From Mycolicibacterium setense (GTDB lineage Bacteria; Actinomycetota; Actinomycetes; Mycobacteriales; Mycobacteriaceae), in contig NZ_JTJW01000009.1 of the NCBI RefSeq assembly GCF_000805385.1, positions 1-64,000 on the forward strand: DNA of 64,000 nt, written 5' to 3'. Positions 43,879 to 52,919 of this stretch are shown one piece after another. The translations under genes and the position numbers were made by a program. Each line of letters begins with the position of its first letter. Within the stretch, counting starts at the first letter, position 1. Below the pieces are notes generated by a model. It was not told the origin of the DNA, ran no database searches, and saw only the letters and a list, made by a program, of their open reading frames with translations.

Positions 43879-45189
43879 ATGGTCGCAATGAGCGAAACCG
43901 CCCTGCCCGCACCCGCCGAGCCGGCTTCTGAATCCACGTCGAGATCACCCAGCATCGGCCTGGTGCCGACCGCGTCGATGATCACCGGCGCCGCGCTGGC
44001 CTTGGTCTGGTTCTGGATTCCGTTGTCCATCATGGTCATCGGGTTCTCCTCTATACCTTCGGTGATCGGATTCCTGCTCGCCGGGGTGGTGTTCATCTAC
44101 CTGATGCGCGGTGTCGAATGGGTGGAGCGGGCGCGCAGTGAGGCGGTCTTCGGCCTCGGCATCGGTGTCCCGCCACGGCGGCTGTCGCCTCACACGGGGT
44201 TCCAGGGTTGGGCGCACCAGCTGTGGCTGGACATCAGCAGCACCCGGTTCTGGAAAGGCTTCTGCCATCACTACCTGCGGATGACCTACGACATGGTTGC
44301 CACCGGCCTCGCGTTCGGGTTGCTGGCCTTCGCGTTCCTGGGTCCGGCCGCAGCCGTCGCCATCCGGCAGAGCGACAACGACGCCGGTCTGATCTTCCTC
44401 TCGCCGCCGATCGCCTGGCTGCTGGCGATCGTCGCGGTCATCGCCGCGGCAGCCATCCTGATCCTGGCCCCGGCCATGGATGCCTCGATCGACCGATGGC
44501 TCTTGTCCCCCTCGCCCACCGCCGCCCTGGAGTATCAGGTCAGTGCGCTCGCCGATGCCCGGCAGGGTGCGGTGTCCTCCGCGCAGACCGAACGTCACCG
44601 CATCGAACGCGATCTGCACGACAGCGTGCAGCCCCGGCTGGTGTCGCTCGCGATGACGATCGGCCTGGCCCAGACCAAGCTGGATTCGGATCCGCCCGCC
44701 GCCAAGGCGCTGATCGCCGAGGCGCACGATGACGCCAAGAGCGCACTGGTGGAGCTGCGCAACGTGGTGCGCGGTATCGCCCCGACCATCTTGTCGGATC
44801 GCGGTCTTGACGCTGCGTTGTCGTCAGTGGTGCAACGCGCCGAGAATTCCGGCGTACCGACTACGTTGCACATCGAGCTTCCGCGCAGACTGCCCGACGA
44901 AGTGGAGTCGGTGGCGTACTTCGTGGTCGCCGAGGCGTTGACCAACATTGCCAAGCACGCCAACGCCTCGCAGGCAGTCGTGACCGTTCGGTTGGATGAA
45001 ACCGCCAACGTGCTTTACGTCTCGGTCTTCGACGACGGTCAGGGTGGCGCGGTGATCGATGCCGGCGAAAATGCCACGGGCCTACGTGGGCTGGACGAGC
45101 GGGTTCGCGCCGCAGGCGGAACTTTCGGGGTGTCCAGCCCCGCCACCGGCCCGACGATCGTCACGGCGGTGCTGCCATGCGGATCGTGA
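43879..45189 (+). CDS. Two-component sensor histidine kinase (NarL-partner type)
   Basis: Membrane kinase of 436 residues. N-terminal sensor with about four membrane segments (about 33-75 and 140-200) resembling the PF13796 sensor domain, then a dimerisation segment TERHRIERDLHDSVQPRLV with phospho-accepting His247, and an ATPase domain with AEALTNIAKHANASQ (N box) and DDGQGG. It overlaps the response regulator by 13 bp. Start uncertain between 43879 and 43888. Upstream 84 bp should hold the promoter. Confidence 0.93.
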   Translation: MVAMSETALPAPAEPASESTSRSPSIGLVPTASMITGAALALVWFWIPLSIMVIGFSSIPSVIGFLLAGVVFIYLMRGVEWVERARSEAVFGLGIGVPPRRLSPHTGFQGWAHQLWLDISSTRFWKGFCHHYLRMTYDMVATGLAFGLLAFAFLGPAAAVAIRQSDNDAGLIFLSPPIAWLLAIVAVIAAAAILILAPAMDASIDRWLLSPSPTAALEYQVSALADARQGAVSSAQTERHRIERDLHDSVQPRLVSLAMTIGLAQTKLDSDPPAAKALIAEAHDDAKSALVELRNVVRGIAPTILSDRGLDAALSSVVQRAENSGVPTTLHIELPRRLPDEVESVAYFVVAEALTNIAKHANASQAVVTVRLDETANVLYVSVFDDGQGGAVIDAGENATGLRGLDERVRAAGGTFGVSSPATGPTIVTAVLPCGS

Positions 45190-45821
45190 TCGCCGAGGAC
45201 TCGGCGCTGCTGCGGGCAGGCATCGAACGGATCCTGGCCGACGCCGGGCACCAGGTCGTCGCCGGGGTCCCCGATGCCACCAACCTGCTGCGCCTGGTCA
45301 ACGAGCATCATCCCGATCTGGCCATCCTCGACGTCCGGATGCCCCCGACCTTCACCGACGAGGGCATCCGAGCGGCGGCACTGCTGCGCAGTCAGAACCC
45401 CGAGTCGCCGGTGCTGGTGCTGTCCCACTACGTCGAAGAGCGTTATGCGGCCGATCTGATCGCCTCGGACACAAGAGGATTCGGTTACCTTCTGAAAGAC
45501 AGAGTGGCCGACGTGCCCGCATTTCTCGACGCTGTCGAGGTGGTGGGCGGCGGGGGCACGGTGCTCGATCCCGAGGTGGTGTCACAGATCCTGCTGCGCA
45601 CCGCCCGCCACAGTGCCCTGGACCAGCTGACCCCGCGTGAACGCGACGTGCTGCAGTTGATGGCGGAGGGCAGGACCAACTCGGCCATCGCTGCCGCACT
45701 TCACATCTCGGTCGGCTCGGCCGAGAAGCACATCGCCTCGATCTTCACGAAATTCGACCTCGCTCCCGACGAGAGCGAGAACCGCCGCGTGCTGGCGGTG
45801 TTGCGGTACCTCGAGACCTAG
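45177..45821 (+). CDS. LuxR/NarL family response regulator
   Basis: Protein of 214 residues. Receiver domain with acidic pair Glu7/Asp8, phospho-acceptor Asp52 (DLAILDVRMPP) and Lys in LLKDRV; C-terminal LuxR helix-turn-helix (LTPRERDVLQLMAEGRTNSA, IAAALHISVGSAEKHIASIF). Coupled to the kinase by overlap. The next gene, a DUF4097 membrane protein 32 bp downstream, is probably in the same transcript and may be its target or partner. Confidence 0.95.
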   Translation: MRIVIAEDSALLRAGIERILADAGHQVVAGVPDATNLLRLVNEHHPDLAILDVRMPPTFTDEGIRAAALLRSQNPESPVLVLSHYVEERYAADLIASDTRGFGYLLKDRVADVPAFLDAVEVVGGGGTVLDPEVVSQILLRTARHSALDQLTPRERDVLQLMAEGRTNSAIAAALHISVGSAEKHIASIFTKFDLAPDESENRRVLAVLRYLET

Positions 45822-45853
45822 ACCGAACATCCCTACCGGGAAGGACTTTCATC

Positions 45854-46750
45854 ATGACCACCGTCGCCGCTCCACCGCCGGTCAACCCCCCGCCCCAGTT
45901 GAACCCCGGCGGCCGCACCACATTCCGCCTCGTCCTGATCGCCGCGGCGACACTGCTGGTGGCCGGCACCGTGGCCGCCCTCGGTGCGGCGGCCTGGGCG
46001 GTGAGCAACGTCCGAGTCGTCACCGATCGCCAGGGGCTACCGGCGACCATGCGATCGCTGGTGATCGACACGGCACGCATACCCGTCGAGATCCGCATCA
46101 CCGCGGACCGCGAAACTCGGGATGCCGTAGCGGATCTGCGTCTGGTGAACACCTCTCACAGCGGCGCGCACCGGCTGCAGGTCACCACTGAAGGCAGCGA
46201 GACCCGGATCGCCATCGCCGGCAATCCCTCGCCGGTGCTGGAATGGGCGCGCGGCGGTGAGATCACCATCGCGGTCCCGCCGGAGCAGGCCCGGCGCCTC
46301 ACGGTGCGTACCGAGCAGGAGATCGGCACGGTGATCGCACAGGCCGACGTGGATCAATTGATCGCGCGGGTCGACGACGGCTCGATCATCTTGCGCGGCG
46401 CTGCCCGCCGCGTCGAGGCCCACACCGTCGACGGCGAGATCGTCTCGCGCGACCCGGTCGCGGTCAGCGAAGAGTTCAACGCCACCACGTCGGACGGCGA
46501 CATCACCGTCGACTTCCGCGACGCCGCGCCGCGCCGGGTCGAAGCGGTGAGCCGCAACGGCGATGTGGTGATCGGATTGCCCGGGCGGGGGCCGTATCTG
46601 GTCCATGCCCAGTCCGGATCGTCGACCGATGTGCGGGTGCCCGAGACGGCAGTGCCTGATATCGCGGTCGCGCAGATCACCGTCCGCTCTGACGACGGTG
46701 ATGTCGTGGTGGACCGTGTCGTCGAAGGCGCGGGCCTCGGGCGCCGTTAG
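45854..46750 (+). CDS. Membrane-anchored DUF4097-type beta-repeat protein
   Basis: Protein of 298 residues: Pro-rich cytoplasmic start (about 1-22), one membrane segment (about 24-50), then an extracytoplasmic beta-helix-like domain with repeated short strands and SDGDITVDF, SRNGDVVIGL, RSDDGDVVVDR units. This repeat pattern is the DUF4097/LiaF-like family often genetically tied to envelope-stress two-component systems. Its link to the kinase/regulator pair upstream fits that. Its stop overlaps the convergent NMO gene by 4 bp. Confidence 0.85.
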   Translation: MTTVAAPPPVNPPPQLNPGGRTTFRLVLIAAATLLVAGTVAALGAAAWAVSNVRVVTDRQGLPATMRSLVIDTARIPVEIRITADRETRDAVADLRLVNTSHSGAHRLQVTTEGSETRIAIAGNPSPVLEWARGGEITIAVPPEQARRLTVRTEQEIGTVIAQADVDQLIARVDDGSIILRGAARRVEAHTVDGEIVSRDPVAVSEEFNATTSDGDITVDFRDAAPRRVEAVSRNGDVVIGLPGRGPYLVHAQSGSSTDVRVPETAVPDIAVAQITVRSDDGDVVVDRVVEGAGLGRR

Positions 46751-47772
46751 GCCGGGGCGACGCGGTCGATGATCTCGGCCACCGAACCCGCGCCGGCCTG
46801 ACGCCATCCGGTACCGGCCCACACGTTGGTGGCCTGGGGATCGCCTGCGGCCACCGAGGCCTTGCGCACCGGGCTGGTCAGGTAATGGATCTCGGGATAT
46901 CCCAGTGGAGCCTGCGCATCGTGCTCGACGATGAAGCGGTTGCGCAGCCCGCGGGCATAGCGGCCGGAAAATGCCCGGGTGACAACGGTTTCGGTGAACT
47001 CGGGACTCTGCAGTGCGGCGCGGTGCACCGGACTGCTGCCGGCTTCGCCGGCCAGCAGGAACGCCGTACCCAGTTGGGCCGCCACCGCGCCGGAGGCCAG
47101 CACACCGGCCACGTCGTCGGCGTTGACCAGCCCGCCCGCCGCGGCGACCGGGACGTCAACCGTGTCGAGCACCTCGGCCAGCAACTGGTCCAGCGGTTGG
47201 GATGCCGGCGCGGCGCCCGGGTCGAACGTGCCCCGGTGCCCGCCCGCTCCGGGCCCCTGAACAGCAAGCGCATCGACACCGCGGGCCACCGCCAGCCGTG
47301 CCTCGTGCAGCGTCGTCACCGTCCCGACGGTCGTGATACCCGCACCGCGCAGCCGGGCGATCTCCTGTTCGCTCGGCAATCCGAAGGTGAACGACACCAC
47401 CTCCGGATGCAGGTCGAGCACCACTTCCAGCTTGGCGTCCCACGCGTCGTCGTCGTAGCGCGGCTCACCGAGCGCCACGCCGTAGCGCTGGGCTTCACCG
47501 GCCAATTCGACGGCGTAGGCCCGGATCTGTTCGGGCGTACCCGCACTGGGCTGAACCGCGAACAGATTCACGCCGAGCGCTTCGGTGGACAAACCGCGTG
47601 CGGCAGTGATCTTTTCAGCGAGCACATCGGCGGTCAGATAGCCGGCGGCCAGGAACCCGAGCCCGCCGGCATTGCTGCCGGCCGCGGCGAGTTCCGGGGT
47701 CGACGGACCGCCCGCCATCGGTGCGACGATCACCGGACGTCGCAACCCGCGAATGTCGAATGTACCCATCAC
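46747..47772 (-). CDS. Nitronate monooxygenase family protein
   Basis: FMN TIM-barrel enzyme of 341 residues. VIVAPMAGGPSTPELAAA at the N-terminus, GVDALAVQGPGAGGHRG with the catalytic His, and AAGGLVNADDVAGVLASGAVA (phosphate binding) are characteristic. It may detoxify propionate 3-nitronate or act on other substrates. Begins with GTG at 47772 overlapping the GNAT stop (GTGA); ATG at 47769 is equally possible. Confidence 0.9.
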   Translation of the reverse strand: MMGTFDIRGLRRPVIVAPMAGGPSTPELAAAGSNAGGLGFLAAGYLTADVLAEKITAARGLSTEALGVNLFAVQPSAGTPEQIRAYAVELAGEAQRYGVALGEPRYDDDAWDAKLEVVLDLHPEVVSFTFGLPSEQEIARLRGAGITTVGTVTTLHEARLAVARGVDALAVQGPGAGGHRGTFDPGAAPASQPLDQLLAEVLDTVDVPVAAAGGLVNADDVAGVLASGAVAAQLGTAFLLAGEAGSSPVHRAALQSPEFTETVVTRAFSGRYARGLRNRFIVEHDAQAPLGYPEIHYLTSPVRKASVAAGDPQATNVWAGTGWRQAGAGSVAEIIDRVAPA

Positions 47773-48293
47773 CGCACCGCCTTTCCGAACAGCAGCACGT
47801 CCTGCGGTTCATCGCTGATATTGGGGAACAACGCATACCGCGCCAGCCTTCCCTCAAGTGGCAGACCGCACCGTCGGAGCACCGCGGCCGACCCGGCGTT
47901 GTCGACATGGCAGTACGCCGTGACCCGGTACACCGTGGGATCGGGCCGCAGGTCGGTCAGCATCAACGACACCGCCTCCGACATCAGGCCCCTGCCCCAC
48001 CACCGTCGCGCCAGGCAGTAACCCAGTTCCACCGCATACGGCTGCGGGCGGCGACGGCCGCACACCCCGGCCACTTCGCCGTCTACCTCGATCAGCCAGG
48101 TCTGCTCGTCCCCGACGTTGAACAACGTGGTGATGACACGGCGCGTTTCGGTCACTCCCGAGTGCGGGCGCCAGGACAGGTAACGCGTCACCTCGGGATC
48201 GGAGGCGACGCGGGTGTACAGCGCCTCGGCGTCCTCGACGACCGGTGGCCGCAGCCGCACCTGTGGCCCGGCCAGAATCTGGGTTTTGGGCAT
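47769..48293 (-). CDS. GNAT family N-acetyltransferase (RimJ/RimL-like)
   Basis: Protein of 174 residues with the Acetyltransf_3 pattern: VRLRPPVVEDAEALYTRVAS, ELGYCLARRWWGRGLMSEAV for acetyl-CoA binding and VDNAGSAAVLRRCGL. Substrate unknown. ATG at 48293 after GGGAG. Translationally coupled with the nitronate monooxygenase gene. Confidence 0.88.
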   Translation of the reverse strand: MPKTQILAGPQVRLRPPVVEDAEALYTRVASDPEVTRYLSWRPHSGVTETRRVITTLFNVGDEQTWLIEVDGEVAGVCGRRRPQPYAVELGYCLARRWWGRGLMSEAVSLMLTDLRPDPTVYRVTAYCHVDNAGSAAVLRRCGLPLEGRLARYALFPNISDEPQDVLLFGKAVR

Positions 48294-48348
48294 GGCTCCC
48301 ATCCTGCACCGTTGCCGGTGCCCCGGGTCCAGCGGTTTACTGGACTGA

Positions 48349-48732
48349 ATGGCAATCACCTTCAATCACACCATCGTCGCCGCCAGAGATCGGCGCGTCT
48401 CGGCCGAGTTCTTCACCGAGTTGTTCGGCCTGCCCGGCCCGCAGGAGTTCGGGCCGTTTCTGGCCGTGACACTCAATCACGGCGTCAGCCTCGACTACGC
48501 CCAGGCCGGTGCCGACGACGAAATCCGGCCACAGCATTACGCATTCCTGGTCTCCGAGGACGAGTTCGACGCGATCTACGGCAAGATCCGCGACCGCGGC
48601 ATGCAGCACTGGGCCGATCCCCACGGTCAGCACCCAGGCGAGATCAACCACAACGACGGCGGCCGTGGGGTGTACTTCCAGGACCCGTCGGGTCACTACC
48701 TGGAGATCATCACCCGACCGTACGGCGGCTGA
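48349..48732 (+). CDS. VOC family protein (glyoxalase fold)
   Basis: Protein of 127 residues. NHTIVAARDRRVSAEFFTEL begins the first module; the second ends GGRGVYFQDPSGHYLEII with a metal-ligand Glu. His7 and His56 are candidate metal ligands. Specific activity unknown. It overlaps the convergent DinB-type gene by 23 bp. Confidence 0.85.
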   Translation: MAITFNHTIVAARDRRVSAEFFTELFGLPGPQEFGPFLAVTLNHGVSLDYAQAGADDEIRPQHYAFLVSEDEFDAIYGKIRDRGMQHWADPHGQHPGEINHNDGGRGVYFQDPSGHYLEIITRPYGG

Positions 48733-49360
48733 GCACCCGCGCCGCGAGCCGTGCGACGCCCTCACCGTGCAGACGCGGCAACATCTTCGCCCGGTTGCCC
48801 AAGACCGATACCAGCTCGGCCGCGCGGCCCTCGACGCGCGGGCCGTGCTCGCCGTGTGCCCAGTCCACATCGGTCGCCACCAGCCTCAGTCCACGACTGT
48901 TGTGATACGCCGGCACGAACGGGTTCGGTATGGCCACCTGGGTATTGAGCACCGCGATCAGCACGTCGGCGGGTATCTGAGGGTCCCGGCCCAGGGCACA
49001 CAGGATGTCGAGTTCATGGGTGACGTGATCGCCGACGAGCAACCGGCGCGGGAAGTACCGGCCGAGGCCGGACGGCTGGTCGGTCAACGTGGCGAAGTCG
49101 TCCAACAGGTCGTCGGGACTGCGGCCCGCGGCACAGCTCTGCGCCAGCGCGGTGTTGGCCGGGTCGAAACCACGCCTGCGGAGCATCTCCGCGGTGAACG
49201 CCCCGAAACCACAGCTGTAGCCGACGACGAGGTGCGCCAGCACCTCATGGTTCGTCCACTGCGCACACAGGCTCGGTGAGGCCCACTCGTCCTCACTGAG
49301 CGTCGCGGCGACCTCGGCGAACCGGGTGTCGTTGGCCCGCAACAGGTCACGCGCCGACAT
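48710..49360 (-). CDS. Maleylpyruvate isomerase-type (DinB-fold) metal protein
   Basis: Protein of 216 residues with a helical bundle of the mycothiol-dependent maleylpyruvate isomerase family: ANDTRFAEVAATLSEDEWAS, QWTNHEVLAHLVVGYS and GDHVTHELDILCALGRDP supply three His metal ligands. Members use mycothiol or act on unknown thiol-linked substrates. Overlaps the hydrolase gene upstream by 14 bp, so the two are coupled. Confidence 0.82.
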   Translation of the reverse strand: MSARDLLRANDTRFAEVAATLSEDEWASPSLCAQWTNHEVLAHLVVGYSCGFGAFTAEMLRRRGFDPANTALAQSCAAGRSPDDLLDDFATLTDQPSGLGRYFPRRLLVGDHVTHELDILCALGRDPQIPADVLIAVLNTQVAIPNPFVPAYHNSRGLRLVATDVDWAHGEHGPRVEGRAAELVSVLGNRAKMLPRLHGEGVARLAARVLSRRTVG

Positions 49361-50249
49361 CGAGATGCTCCGCGAGGAAGACGGTCTGATCGGCCAGGAC
49401 CCGGCTCACCAGGGGTGGGTGATAGATCGCGAAGTGGTCGGAATCGTAGTGCCGGGCGACGCCATTGGGTGCACGCTCGGCCACGCGCTCGGCACAGCGC
49501 GGATCCATCAGGTTCTCCCGGTCGCACACGCAGACCAGCAGCGGGGCGTGCACTCGGCGCGCATGCCGCAGCGCCGAGGTGGCCACCATGCGCACGGCGT
49601 CGAGCGCGGCGATCCGGTTGTCGAAGCCGGCGCCCGGCGGCACGGTCGAGTTCCACCCGGCCTCGGCCCCGGGCGCGCTGACCATGGCGTATCCGCCGGG
49701 CGGGCCGACGATCGGCACGTATCGGCGGTCCCGGCGCAACAGCATGCGCACCCCGTCCTCGACGATGGCCGGCGTCAGCCGCAATGAACCGAGCAGACCC
49801 GAACCGCGTGCCGCACCGGGCCCGTGCACGATCGGGCACTGTACGACTGCGGCCGCGACATCGGTGCGTTCGGCAGCCACGCGCACTACGTTCATCCCAC
49901 CCAGGCTGGTACCCCACAATCCCAGGCGGGCGGCGTCGACATCGGTGTGCCCGCTCAGGTAGTCAAGCGCAGCGTGGACGTCCTGGCATTGCTTGGCAAT
50001 GGAGATATGTTGCCGCGGAAGGCCTTCCGATTCTCCGGTGTGGCGGTAGTCGAACGCCAGCGTGGCGATGCCCGCGGTCGCGAAATGCTGCTCGTACTGC
50101 GCCAGCATCATGTCGTGCGTCGCACCGAGCCCATGGGCCAACACCACGGCCGGGTGCGGACCGGGTGTCGTCGGAAGCGTCAGCCAGGCTGCGCATTCCT
50201 CGGTGCCGGACACGAAGCCGACGCGGGTGGTGGGTATGGCGACCTGCAT
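49347..50249 (-). CDS. Alpha/beta hydrolase
   Basis: Hydrolase of 300 residues. Nucleophile elbow GLWGTSLGGMNV (GxSxG), oxyanion-region HGLGATHD, and a C-terminal His in HYDSDHFAIYH. The ATG at 50249 is chosen because GGAGG lies 4 bases before it; an upstream ATG at 50261 would sit inside or before that site. Substrate unknown, perhaps an ester or dipeptidyl-type. Divergent from a TetR gene and flanked by a large palindrome, so likely inducible. Confidence 0.9.
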   Translation of the reverse strand: MQVAIPTTRVGFVSGTEECAAWLTLPTTPGPHPAVVLAHGLGATHDMMLAQYEQHFATAGIATLAFDYRHTGESEGLPRQHISIAKQCQDVHAALDYLSGHTDVDAARLGLWGTSLGGMNVVRVAAERTDVAAAVVQCPIVHGPGAARGSGLLGSLRLTPAIVEDGVRMLLRRDRRYVPIVGPPGGYAMVSAPGAEAGWNSTVPPGAGFDNRIAALDAVRMVATSALRHARRVHAPLLVCVCDRENLMDPRCAERVAERAPNGVARHYDSDHFAIYHPPLVSRVLADQTVFLAEHLDVGA

Positions 50250-50264
50250 TCGGACCTCCAATAT

Positions 50265-50311
50265 AAGTACGATGTACGTATTCGATACACTGCAATACGT
50301 ACGACGTACTT
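50265..50311. promoter_or_regulatory. Long inverted repeat, probable TetR operator
   Basis: AAGTACGATGTACGTATT (50265-50282) and AATACGTACGACGTACTT (50294-50311) match at 16 of 18 positions in inverse orientation, 11 bp apart. Each arm holds further TACG/CGTA symmetry, so each could bind one TetR dimer. It spans the whole divergent gap between the hydrolase and TetR genes. Confidence 0.75.
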
Positions 50312-50326
50312 GTCAAGGAGTCGGGC

Positions 50327-50980
50327 ATGCGCGCACGTTTCACCGTCGATGAAATCGCCTCAGCGGCATTGGGAATCGTCGACCGGTCCGGGCCGGCCGC
50401 GTTGAGCATGCGGGCGCTGGCCACCGCTTTGGGCACCGGTCCGATGACGATGTACAACTACGTCGCCGACAAGGAGGCCCTGGAGGAACTGGTGGTCGCC
50501 GCGGTGGTCGCCGAGATCACCGTGCCCGCGCCCACCGGCGATTGGCAGGACGACGTGCACGCGATGGCGACCGCCATGTGGCGTGGAGTGCGGGCGCACC
50601 CGGCAGCGATCCCGTTGGTGCTGACCCGCCGAATGTCCTCGGCCACCGGCTTCGCCATCGCCGACGCACTGGTGGCCGCGCTCGGCCGCGCCGGACTGTC
50701 CGACGGCGACCGGCTCTCGGCTTTCCACGCGGTGCTGGGACTGGTTACCGGATCAGCTCAGGCCCAACTCGCGGGCCCGCTGACAGGTGGCGCACCCGAG
50801 GCGGCGAATCGGATCGGATCGGTGGCCGCGGACGAGTATCCGCACATCGAGACGCTGTCTCAGGTGGCCGCGCGGACACCGGTCACCGAGGACTTCGACG
50901 GCGGGCTGCGGATGCTGATCGACGGCATCGCGATGCGCGCCGGCGCCGCTACCCGTGCCCGCGCTGCTCTTCCTGATTGA
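50327..50980 (+). CDS. TetR/AcrR family regulator
   Basis: Protein of 217 residues. Helix-turn-helix RALATALGTGPMTMYNYVAD (about 28-47), then a C-terminal ligand domain of TetR_C type (FHAVLGLVTGSAQAQLAG). It presumably represses the divergent hydrolase operon and itself through the inverted repeat. Its 3' end overlaps the convergent Rrf2 gene by 32 bp. Confidence 0.92.
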   Translation: MRARFTVDEIASAALGIVDRSGPAALSMRALATALGTGPMTMYNYVADKEALEELVVAAVVAEITVPAPTGDWQDDVHAMATAMWRGVRAHPAAIPLVLTRRMSSATGFAIADALVAALGRAGLSDGDRLSAFHAVLGLVTGSAQAQLAGPLTGGAPEAANRIGSVAADEYPHIETLSQVAARTPVTEDFDGGLRMLIDGIAMRAGAATRARAALPD

Positions 50981-51419
50981 GGTAGTTACCCGCCAGCTTC
51001 GCCACGTGGCCGGGCAGCGAGCCGGCCGCCACATCGGCCAGGCTGGTCTCCTCCAGCACCGAACGCATGCTGGCCCGCAGCGCACGCCACACGTCGGTCA
51101 GTGCGGCCGTGGGGCCGGAGTACGGCAGATCCCCCAGGCCGATGTCACGTACGCTCGCCAGCGGTCCGTCGATGCAGCGCAGCACGTCGGCGATGCTGAT
51201 CTCACCGGCCGGGCGGGCCAGCTCGTAACCGCCGTCGCGACCTCGATGGCTACGGACCAGCCGATCGGTACGCAGCACGGTGAGGATGTCGACGAGGAAC
51301 TGCGCCGGAATGCCCTGCGCCTTGGCCAGGTCATCGGTCTTGACCAGCTCACCGTCATCGACCGTCGCGAGCTGAACCATGGCGCGGACGGCATACTCCG
51401 CCTTCGCCGACATTCGCAT
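50949..51419 (-). CDS. Rrf2 family transcriptional regulator
   Basis: Winged-helix regulator of 156 residues: MSAKAEYAVRAMVQLA, AKAQGIPAQFLVDILTVLRT and VRSHRGRDGGYELARP. Only one Cys (LRCIDGP) is present where IscR/NsrR have three, so an Fe-S cluster is unlikely; it is closer to CymR, the cysteine-metabolism repressor. Proximity to cysQ-cysNC-cysD suggests sulfur control, as does the position of Rv1287 near cysDN in M. tuberculosis. Inference. Confidence 0.88.
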   Translation of the reverse strand: MRMSAKAEYAVRAMVQLATVDDGELVKTDDLAKAQGIPAQFLVDILTVLRTDRLVRSHRGRDGGYELARPAGEISIADVLRCIDGPLASVRDIGLGDLPYSGPTAALTDVWRALRASMRSVLEETSLADVAAGSLPGHVAKLAGNYLNQEEQRGHG

Positions 51420-51488
51420 GCTCAGGATTGTGCCAGTTCAGTCATCGCCGACCGATGCGGCAAGCGGAGTACTGCCACGTCGTCGTGC

Positions 51489-52085
51489 CTAATCCGGGAT
51501 ACCTGCGGCGTCCGGGACGACGATGGCGAACAAGTCCGACATCGCAGCCAGGCTGGCCGACTGCATGACCGCGGCGGGCACGGGCGCGCTGTCGGGGCCG
51601 GCCAGGGTGCGGGTGGCGGTGGCGGCAGCCACCACGGTCGGGGCATATCCGAGGTTGAAGGCGCCGCGCGCGGTGGAGTTGACGCACATGTGGGTCATGA
51701 ATCCGGCCAGCACCAAATTCGAGGCGTCCAGGCCCTTCAGCCGATCGTCGAGGTCGGTCTGCACGAACGAATTGGGAAACTGCTTGACCACCACGGCTTC
51801 TCCCGCGCGCGGAGCCACCGACGCGACGATCGCACCGCTCTCACCCTCGATGTCGTACAGCGAACCCGGACCGTCGGAGTGCTGGATATGGATGATCGGG
51901 ATACCCGCGGTGCGGGCGCGCTCGAGCAATTCCGCCGTCTGTTCGAGCGCGGCCTGCACCCCGTCGAGCTCCATGATTCCCTGCGTGTAGGTGTTCTGAC
52001 AGTCGATCAGGACCAGGGTGGAATCGGCGAGGCGCGCCGGTGCGGCGGGCAGACTGGTCAGTTCGCGTAGCGTGGGGCGGCTCAT
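51489..52085 (-). CDS. Isochorismatase-family cysteine hydrolase
   Basis: Protein of 198 residues. Catalytic triad visible: Asp in STLVLIDCQNTYTQG, Lys in VVKQFPNSF and Cys in GFMTHMCVNSTARGAFNLG. Likely an amidohydrolase (nicotinamidase-, carbamoylase- or isochorismatase-like); the substrate cannot be told. ATG at 52085 (MSRPTL); the longer frame is less likely. Confidence 0.88.
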   Translation of the reverse strand: MSRPTLRELTSLPAAPARLADSTLVLIDCQNTYTQGIMELDGVQAALEQTAELLERARTAGIPIIHIQHSDGPGSLYDIEGESGAIVASVAPRAGEAVVVKQFPNSFVQTDLDDRLKGLDASNLVLAGFMTHMCVNSTARGAFNLGYAPTVVAAATATRTLAGPDSAPVPAAVMQSASLAAMSDLFAIVVPDAAGIPD

Positions 52086-52175
52086 CGGGTCAGCGTAGTG
52101 GGCGAGCACCTCGAAATCGACGCTATGGCGGCTATCGGTGCGCGGCAGCAGCCATGGCGTCGATTTCGCGGATGG

Positions 52176-52919
52176 CTATCCCGCGGTGACGGCCAGCACC
52201 CGCTCGGCGAGTTCCGGCCGGCACACGATCAGATCGGGCAGCGTGGGGTCGGCCGAGTTGTAGACCAGCGGCGAGCCGTCGATGCGCGAGGTGTACAGGC
52301 CGGCCGCGCGGGCCACCGCGACGGGCGCGGCCGAATCCCACTCGTACTGACCGCCCGCATGCACGTACACATCGGCCACCCCGCGGATCACCGCGGCGAC
52401 TTTGGCGCCGGCCGAACCCATTTCCACCAGGGTTCCACCGAGCGCCTCCCGCACCGCCAGCGCGACGGCGGGCGGACGAGTCCGCGACACCACGACCCGC
52501 GGCGGTCCGTCGAAGGGACGCGGCGCGGCCACCTCGGGAGTGGACAGGGTGGTGTTCTGGGCGGGCAACGCGACCGCACCGGCGACGAGTTCGCCGGCAC
52601 TCCACAGGGCCACGTGCACCGCCCAGTCGTCGCGCCCGAGTTCGGAGAACTCCCGGGTGCCGTCGAGCGGGTCGACGATCCAGACCCGCTCGGCGCTCAG
52701 CCGTGCCGGGTCGGCCCGCTGATCGGCCGTCGCCTCCTCCGACAGCACCGAGTCACCGGGACGCAGCGAGGCCAGCTCGGCCATCAGGAAGTCGTGGGAC
52801 TGCTTGTCCCCGGCTGCCTTTCGCTCGGCAGCCGAGGCGTCGGCGAAGTCGGCGCGGACGTCGAGCAGTAGATCCCCGGCCCTGGTGGCCAGCCGGGCAG
52901 CCAATTCGTGATCGTTCAC
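52176..52919 (-). CDS. cysQ: 3'(2'),5'-bisphosphate nucleotidase CysQ
   Basis: Inositol-phosphatase-fold enzyme of 247 residues that hydrolyses PAP or PAPS, clearing the by-product of sulfotransfer. Metal motifs: GDKQSHDF, VLSEE, WIVDPLDGTREF and YEWDSAAPVAVARAAG. The GTG at 52919 overlaps the cysNC stop by 4 bp, so it belongs to the sulfate-activation operon. Confidence 0.92.
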   Translation of the reverse strand: MNDHELAARLATRAGDLLLDVRADFADASAAERKAAGDKQSHDFLMAELASLRPGDSVLSEEATADQRADPARLSAERVWIVDPLDGTREFSELGRDDWAVHVALWSAGELVAGAVALPAQNTTLSTPEVAAPRPFDGPPRVVVSRTRPPAVALAVREALGGTLVEMGSAGAKVAAVIRGVADVYVHAGGQYEWDSAAPVAVARAAGLYTSRIDGSPLVYNSADPTLPDLIVCRPELAERVLAVTAG

